A stretch of 10,712 nucleotides of DNA, taken from Thaumarchaeota archaeon S13 (GTDB lineage: Archaea > Thermoproteota > Nitrososphaeria > Nitrososphaerales > Nitrosopumilaceae). The translations under genes were made by a program, and so were the position numbers. Location of the stretch: the NCBI GenBank assembly GCA_003724275.1, contig RHFA01000101.1:1-10712 (forward strand), written 5' to 3'. Numbering within the stretch: the first letter of the stretch is position 1; every line of letters begins with the position of its first letter. Below, piece by piece: positions 7,025 through 10,712 of the stretch. The notes under the pieces were generated by a model that ran no database searches, had not been told where the DNA came from, and saw nothing but the letters and a program-made list of their open reading frames with translations.

Positions 7025-7110
7025 GTGCCCGCCGAGCGTTAGCCTGGCGTTGCCATGCGCGCGGTCATGCGCGCCTGCGGCCCGAGGAATGGCCGCCGGG
7101 CGGCAAAGGG

Positions 7111-7117
7111 ATTTAAC
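7111..7117 (+). promoter_or_regulatory. TATA box for the translin-family gene
   Basis: ATTTAAC in GC-rich surroundings is centred about 27 nt before the TTG start at 7141, predicting a leaderless transcript. The arrangement matches that seen for rps13. Confidence 0.55.
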
Positions 7118-7140
7118 GCGGGGCCGGCGGCGCGTGCGCA

Positions 7141-7761
7141 TTGGCGCTAGAGGCGGCAAAAAGGTCCATATCAGAGATCGAGAGGACGCTCGAGGCCGAG
7201 CGCGAGGGGCGCGAGCGCCTCATAAAGGGCTCGCGCGACGTCATTGCGCTCTGCTCGCGGGCCATAGTCACGGTCCACGCCGGCCGCGTCGACGAGGCCT
7301 CAGAGATCGCAGCCAGGGCGCGCGAGGCCCTCGCGGCCCTGCGCGAGGGCGCGCCGGACCGCATGCGCGGCCATATGGCAGTCGCCGAGCAAGAGCTCGT
7401 CGAGGCACTCGCGCTCATCGCCATAGTGTCAGGCAGGGACGTGCCATCGCCCGAGTCGATCCCCGTGGGCGGCGCACAGTATATCCTGGGCCTCCTTGAC
7501 TGCATCGGCGAGCTAAAGCGGCAGGTCCTCGACCGCATACGCGCCGGAGAGGCCGGCGAGGCCGAGCGACTCTTTGAGGTCATGGGGGGCCTGTACGACA
7601 TGCTCTACCCCATGGCCGCCTATGACAAGGTCGTCAAGGAGGCGCGGCGCAAGCTCGACGTCAACAGGGAGCTGATCGAGCGGGCCCGCCTGGCCGTCAC
7701 GGAGGCCCTGGCCAGGGCCCGCCTCGAGCGCAGGCTCGACGGGGCTGGCGCGCCGGGATAG
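7141..7761 (+). CDS. Translin/TRAX-family RNA- and ssDNA-binding protein
   Basis: All-helical 206-residue protein of the archaeal translin family. Eukaryotic relatives (translin and TRAX, together C3PO) form hollow octamers that bind and cleave RNA. Visible signatures are a charged helical N-terminus (about 1-60), AEQELVEAL at about 82-90, PSPESIPVGGAQYILGLLDCIGEL at about 102-124, and the C-terminal YDMLYPMAAYDKVVKEARRKLDVNRELIE at about 152-180. Glu85 and Glu88 in QELVEA line up with the two glutamates of the QEYVEA motif that belong to the TRAX nuclease site, so a TRAX-like active protein is more likely than an inactive translin-like one. This is inference from motif alignment by eye. The TTG start agrees with the TATA box 27 nt before it. 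The stop lies 6 nt from the 3' end of the convergent tRNA-Leu gene. Confidence 0.85.
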   Translation: MALEAAKRSISEIERTLEAEREGRERLIKGSRDVIALCSRAIVTVHAGRVDEASEIAARAREALAALREGAPDRMRGHMAVAEQELVEALALIAIVSGRDVPSPESIPVGGAQYILGLLDCIGELKRQVLDRIRAGEAGEAERLFEVMGGLYDMLYPMAAYDKVVKEARRKLDVNRELIERARLAVTEALARARLERRLDGAGAPG

Positions 7762-7767
7762 GGGTTT

Positions 7768-7855
7768 TGGTGCGGGCGATGGGATTCGAACCCACGAACT
7801 CCTGAGAGACTAACCCCTCAAGCTAGCACCGTTGGCCAGGCTTGGCTACACCCGC
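7768..7855 (-). tRNA. tRNA-Leu (anticodon GAG), 3' CCA encoded
   Basis: Folded by hand on the minus strand. The acceptor stem is GCGGGTG with CGCCCGC (one G-T pair), the D stem GCC/GGT, the anticodon stem CTAGC/GTTAG and the 7-base loop TTGAGGG, giving anticodon GAG for CUC and CUU codons. There is a long 14-base variable arm that itself forms a 3-bp stem (class II tRNA, as expected for Leu), a T arm GTGGG-TTCGAAT-CCCAT and discriminator A at 7771. The tRNA body is 85 nt (7771-7855), and CCA follows in the DNA at 7770-7768. No intron is needed for the fold. It is convergent with the translin-family gene and divergent from rpoN. Confidence 0.95.
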
Positions 7856-7874
7856 GCGGGCCCCCCATGGAGGG

Positions 7875-7884
7875 TTTTTATAAT
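7875..7884. promoter_or_regulatory. Shared bidirectional TATA element for tRNA-Leu and rpoN
   Basis: TTTTTATAAT on the plus strand reads ATTATAAAAA on the minus strand, so it is a good archaeal TATA box both ways. Its centre is about 25 nt from the 5' end of the mature tRNA on the minus strand and about 25-26 nt from the rpoN GTG on the plus strand. It is the only A/T-rich element in the 49-bp gap, so both genes must use it or very nearby sequence. Direction would be set by flanking TFB-recognition bases, which I cannot assign with confidence. Confidence 0.65.
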
Positions 7885-7904
7885 CCTTGGGCGGCCCCGC
7901 GCGC

Positions 7905-8141
7905 GTGCTAGTGCCCGTAAGGTGCTTTACGTGCGGAGGCGTCATATCTGACAGGTATGCCGAGTTCCAGGAGGCCATAAGGAGGGGCGACGACCCCGCG
8001 GCCGCCCTCGACGCGCTGGGCATGGGGAGGTACTGCTGCAGGAGGATGCTCCTCACGACCGTCGAGACGATCAGGCAGATAATACCGTTCCGCGAGGCCG
8101 TCCACCGGCGCAACCTCGAGATAAAGTCCGAGCTAGAGTAG
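7905..8141 (+). CDS. rpoN: DNA-directed RNA polymerase subunit N (Rpb10 homologue)
   Basis: Small zinc-binding subunit of the archaeal RNA polymerase that helps hold the assembly platform together. The 78-residue product shows the invariant VPVRCFTCG motif (Cys7 and Cys10) and RYCCRRMLL (Cys44 and Cys45), which together bind one zinc. A family-like LDALGMGRYCC segment precedes the second cysteine pair. The GTG at 7905 is chosen because it begins MLVPVRCFTCG, matching the family start, and because the TATA element predicts transcription starting there; the GTG at 7911 would lose two residues of the family start. The last 14 or so residues, after IIPF, extend beyond the shortest archaeal homologues. 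It is the first gene of the rpoN-eno-rps2-MEMO operon. The rpoK gene that often follows in archaea is not here. Confidence 0.96.
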   Translation: MLVPVRCFTCGGVISDRYAEFQEAIRRGDDPAAALDALGMGRYCCRRMLLTTVETIRQIIPFREAVHRRNLEIKSELE

Positions 8142-8142
8142 C

Positions 8143-9393
8143 TTGGCGGCGATAACCTCGGTTGCCGCGCGAGTCATATACAACAGCCGCGCATCAGAGG
8201 CAGTCGAGGCCGACATTGCAGTGGAGGGCGGGTTTCGCGGGCGCGCATGCGCGCCGTCTGGCGCGAGCGTCGGCGCCGCCGAGGCAGTCTCGCTGCCGGG
8301 CGGCGGCGCCGCCGAGGCCGCAAGGCTGCTGCGCGAGGGCGCCGCGGGAATAGTGGGGGCCGACGCCGGCGACGTCGAGGCCGTCCACTCTGCGCTGCGC
8401 GGGCTTGACGGCACGCAGGGCTGGTCAAGGGTCGGCGGGTCCGTCGCGTACGCCGTGAGCGTTGCAGCCGCCGAGGCGGCCGCAAACGCGCAGGGCGTGG
8501 GCCTCTACGAGTCGCTCGGCGGCGCCGACGGCGCGAGGTTTCCGTACCCGCTGGGAAACGTGCTCGGCGGCGGCGCGCATGCGGGGGCCGGCACGCCGGA
8601 CATACAGGAGGTTCTCGTGTGCCCTGTCGGCGCGCAGAGCGTCAGCGAGGCGATCGCCACAAACGCCGCGGTCCACGCCGAGCTCGGGAAAGTCCTGCGC
8701 GAGCGCGACACGGGGTTTACCGGCGGGCGCGGTGACGAGGGCGGCTGGGCGCCGAGGATCGGCAACGAGGAGGCGCTCGAGGCCGCCGCGCGCGCGTGCG
8801 AGAGGCTTGGCCACACGCTGGGCCGCGAGGTGGCCCTCGGAGTAGACTTTGCGTCAAGCACGCAGTGGGACGCCTCGCGCGGCGCGTACGTGTACGGGAG
8901 GTCTGGTGACGTCCGCACGCCCGGAGAGCAGGCCGACTTTGCGGCGTCGCTGATCGAAAAGTACCGCCTCGTGTACGCCGAGGACGCCGTGCACGAGGAG
9001 GCCTTTGGGGAGATGGCGGGCCTCGCGGCGAGGTTTCCCAAGACGCTCGTCACGGGCGACGACCTCACGGCGACGAGCGCCGAGAGGGTCCGCAGGGCCG
9101 CACAGGCCCGATCGTGCAGCGGCGCGATACTAAAGGTAAACCAGGCCGGCACGCTGCGCGACGCGCTGGCCTTTGCGCGCGAGGCCTCGCGGGCCGGAAT
9201 CGCCCTCGTGACGTCCCACAGGTCCGGCGAGTCCGTGGACTCGCACATATCCCACATCGCCGTGGCGACTCGCTCGGCCATGCTCAAGACGGGCGTCCTG
9301 GGCGGCGAGCGCGTGGCCAAGCTCAACGAGCTCCTGCGCATGTCGGGGCAGGGTTTAATACAAGGCATGGCGGACCTTGGCGCATTGCGATGA
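8143..9393 (+). CDS. eno: Enolase (phosphopyruvate hydratase)
   Basis: Interconverts 2-phosphoglycerate and phosphoenolpyruvate in glycolysis and gluconeogenesis; cytosolic and Mg-dependent. At 416 residues it has the expected length. The catalytic and metal residues are visible: His146 in GGGAHAG, Glu156 in DIQE, Glu199 in GDEGGW, metal ligands Asp235 (VDFASS), Glu280 (YAED) and Asp306 (TGDDLT), Lys331 (LKVNQAGTL), SHRSGE at 358-363 and Lys382 (LKTG). The mobile loop APSGAS is at 37-42. The N-terminal signature departs from the usual DSRGNPTVEV and reads YNSRASEAVEADI, so this is a divergent lineage-specific form, but it looks active. The TTG start lies 1 nt after the rpoN stop, and the end overlaps the rps2 start by 4 bp (ATGA). 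Confidence 0.95.
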   Translation: MAAITSVAARVIYNSRASEAVEADIAVEGGFRGRACAPSGASVGAAEAVSLPGGGAAEAARLLREGAAGIVGADAGDVEAVHSALRGLDGTQGWSRVGGSVAYAVSVAAAEAAANAQGVGLYESLGGADGARFPYPLGNVLGGGAHAGAGTPDIQEVLVCPVGAQSVSEAIATNAAVHAELGKVLRERDTGFTGGRGDEGGWAPRIGNEEALEAAARACERLGHTLGREVALGVDFASSTQWDASRGAYVYGRSGDVRTPGEQADFAASLIEKYRLVYAEDAVHEEAFGEMAGLAARFPKTLVTGDDLTATSAERVRRAAQARSCSGAILKVNQAGTLRDALAFAREASRAGIALVTSHRSGESVDSHISHIAVATRSAMLKTGVLGGERVAKLNELLRMSGQGLIQGMADLGALR

Positions 9394-10058
9394 GCGGACA
9401 GGCCATGGCACAGGGGATCGGGGCCAAGATGGAGGCCGCAGGCGCGCGCGTGGGGACGCCCGTCTGCACAAAGTTCATGGCGCGCTATGTGGGCGCCGAG
9501 ACGGCCGGCGGGACCTACTCCTTTGACCTCGAGCTCACGATTGCGCGCCTCCGGACCGCGGGCCGCATGATCGCTAGGACCGGGACCGACGGCCTCATCG
9601 TCTGCTCGGCGCGCGAGCACACGCGCACCCCCGTCGAGAGGTTTTGCGAGCTCACGGGGGCAAAAAAGATACTCGGCAGGTTTATGCCCGGCACGCTCAC
9701 AAACCCGTCGCTCCCGCACTATATCGAGCCGAAGCTCGTCCTCGTCTCGGATCCCGCCGTCGACTCGCAGGCCATAGTCGAGGCGACCAACGCGGGAATA
9801 CCCGTCATTGGCATGGCAAACACGGACAACGTAACGTCTATGCTAGACGTCGTCATACCCACAAACAACAGGGGCCGCAAGTCGCTGGCCGCGGCGTACT
9901 GGATGCTCGCGCGCGAGGTTCTCGTCACGCGCGGCGACATTGACGAGGCCGGCGCGGGCGAGGACAACCGCCACTCCATGGACCTCGACATTGAGGACTT
10001 TGAGGACAAGATGTCCATCGACGAGGCCTCCGAAGAGGGCGACGAAGGGGAGGAATGA
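9390..10058 (+). CDS. rps2: 30S ribosomal protein S2 (uS2), archaeal type
   Basis: Small-subunit ribosomal protein that in its family binds near the junction of 30S head and body. The 222-residue product carries the S2 signatures: GTPVCTKFMARYV near 22-34, FDLELTIARLR near 45-55, KILGRFMPGTLTNPSL near 92-107, EPKLVLVSDPAVDSQAIVEA near 112-131 and IPTNNRGRKSLAAAYWMLAREVL near 151-173. A short strongly acidic tail of about 35 residues follows (EDFEDKMSIDEASEEGDEGEE). The ATG at 9390 overlaps the enolase stop as ATGA and gives the family-length N-terminus; readings that start earlier lie inside eno. Its own end overlaps the next gene the same way, so translation is probably coupled along the operon. 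Confidence 0.95.
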   Translation: MSGQAMAQGIGAKMEAAGARVGTPVCTKFMARYVGAETAGGTYSFDLELTIARLRTAGRMIARTGTDGLIVCSAREHTRTPVERFCELTGAKKILGRFMPGTLTNPSLPHYIEPKLVLVSDPAVDSQAIVEATNAGIPVIGMANTDNVTSMLDVVIPTNNRGRKSLAAAYWMLAREVLVTRGDIDEAGAGEDNRHSMDLDIEDFEDKMSIDEASEEGDEGEE

Positions 10059-10712
10059 GGGCCCGCGCGCCGGCGGCAGCCGGCACGTTCTATCCGCTGG
10101 GCAGTGATGCGCTGGGCCGGGCCATACGCGACGCGTCGTCGCGCGACGCGCGCGCGCCAAACCACGCCGCCTCGCGCTGCGCCATATGCCCGCACGCCGG
10201 ATACGAGTACTCGGCGCACGTCGCGTGCCACTCTATACGCGCGATCGCCGAGTCTGGCGCGCGCGGGCCGGTCATTGTGATAGGCCCCGAGCATGCGGGC
10301 GCGGGATCCGGCGCGTCAGTGTCGACTGTCCCGTCATGGTCGACGCCGCTCGGCGAGGCAACAGTCGACCAGGACGCCGCGCGCGAGCTCGCCGCCGCCG
10401 GCGGGCCGCTTTCTGCCGGCGAGGAGGCGCACGCAGGCGAGCACAGCATAGAGGTCCAGGTTCCGCTGCTACAGGACGCGCTCGGCAAAAGCCTGCGCAT
10501 AGTGCCAGTCGCAATGTCCGACCAGGACGCGCAGACGGCGCTCGCCGTGGGCCGCGCCGCAGCAGATCTCGCAACGGCGCGCGGCGGGTCTGTCGTGGCC
10601 TCCTCTGACCTCACGCACTATGAGCCCGAGGCCACGGCGGCCAAAAAGGACTCGGCCCTGCTAGAGCGCGTCCTCGCCCTTGACGCGCAGGGGATGTACG
10701 GCACGCTGGCCT
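10055..10712 (+). CDS. MEMO/AmmeMemoRadiSam-B family protein, 3' end outside window
   Basis: MEMO-family protein, related in fold to class III dioxygenases; the archaeal function is not established. The window holds the first 219 codons and the frame is open to the last base, so the gene is cut by the window edge. The usual length is about 270-300 residues. Signatures seen are AGTFYP near residues 9-14, CPHAGYEYS near 47-55, IGPEHAG, where the family normally has GPNH, EHSIEVQVPLLQD near 134-146 and SSDLTHY near 183-189. The ATG overlaps the rps2 stop as ATGA, consistent with co-transcription with rpoN, eno and rps2, an arrangement common in archaea. The gene expected next in many archaea is mevalonate kinase, which lies beyond the window. 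Confidence 0.9.
   Translation, partial: MRARAPAAAGTFYPLGSDALGRAIRDASSRDARAPNHAASRCAICPHAGYEYSAHVACHSIRAIAESGARGPVIVIGPEHAGAGSGASVSTVPSWSTPLGEATVDQDAARELAAAGGPLSAGEEAHAGEHSIEVQVPLLQDALGKSLRIVPVAMSDQDAQTALAVGRAAADLATARGGSVVASSDLTHYEPEATAAKKDSALLERVLALDAQGMYGTLA

Noticed and set aside
8505..9719. Minus-strand open frame of 404 codons across eno and rps2
   Set aside because: Covers two firmly identified plus-strand genes. The translation shows no domain and mirrors GC-rich codon bias.

Overview
This window looks like chromosomal DNA from an archaeon, most likely a very GC-rich member of the Nitrososphaerota (Thaumarchaeota), possibly a Cenarchaeum-type lineage. The archaeal placement is firm. 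It rests on archaeal-type ribosomal proteins S13, S4 and S2, the small RNA polymerase subunit RpoN, an archaeal translin-family protein, the archaeal (UPF0284-type) CobT and a MEMO-family protein, together with TATA boxes about 25-30 nt before start codons. The phylum-level placement is inference from gene content, the divergent enolase and the codon habit (very high GC with frequent ATA and AGG codons). I could not search a database.

Layout. (1) Positions 63-1424, plus strand: rps13 and rps4, two ribosomal protein genes with unusual Ala/Asp-rich C-terminal tails. (2) 1468-3216, plus: glmS on its own promoter. (3) 3199-5523, minus: a tight three-gene operon, transcribed nnrE, then an MBL-fold hydrolase, then cobT. 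The last gene overlaps the end of glmS tail to tail. (4) 5524-7140: an atypical patch with a solitary Dam-like (D12 class) DNA adenine methyltransferase on the plus strand, facing a frame-disrupted reading frame on the minus strand. Base composition drops sharply to roughly 40-50% GC in much of this patch, against about 70% or more around it. (5) 7141-7761, plus: a translin/TRAX-family gene. It is followed tail to tail by tRNA-Leu(GAG) on the minus strand. (6) 7905-10712, plus: rpoN, eno, rps2 and a MEMO-family gene. They are packed with 1-nt gaps or 4-nt ATGA overlaps as one operon, and the MEMO gene runs off the window.

How it works together. Most of the window is housekeeping: translation (S13, S4, S2, tRNA-Leu), transcription (RpoN), central carbon metabolism (enolase), amino-sugar synthesis (GlmS), nucleotide-cofactor repair (NnrE) and cobamide lower-ligand activation (CobT). 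The rpoN-eno-rps2-MEMO order and the S13-S4 pair are pieces of the ancestral archaeal ribosomal/RNA polymerase super-operon. Here they are separated by unrelated genes, and the usual S11/rpoD and rpoK neighbours are missing. Several genes appear to give leaderless mRNAs starting with TTG or GTG. One TATA element seems to serve both the tRNA and rpoN in opposite directions. The accessory part is the methyltransferase patch, which looks horizontally acquired and may be the remnant of a restriction-modification or mobile unit. I see no CRISPR array, insertion sequence or clear new multi-gene system.
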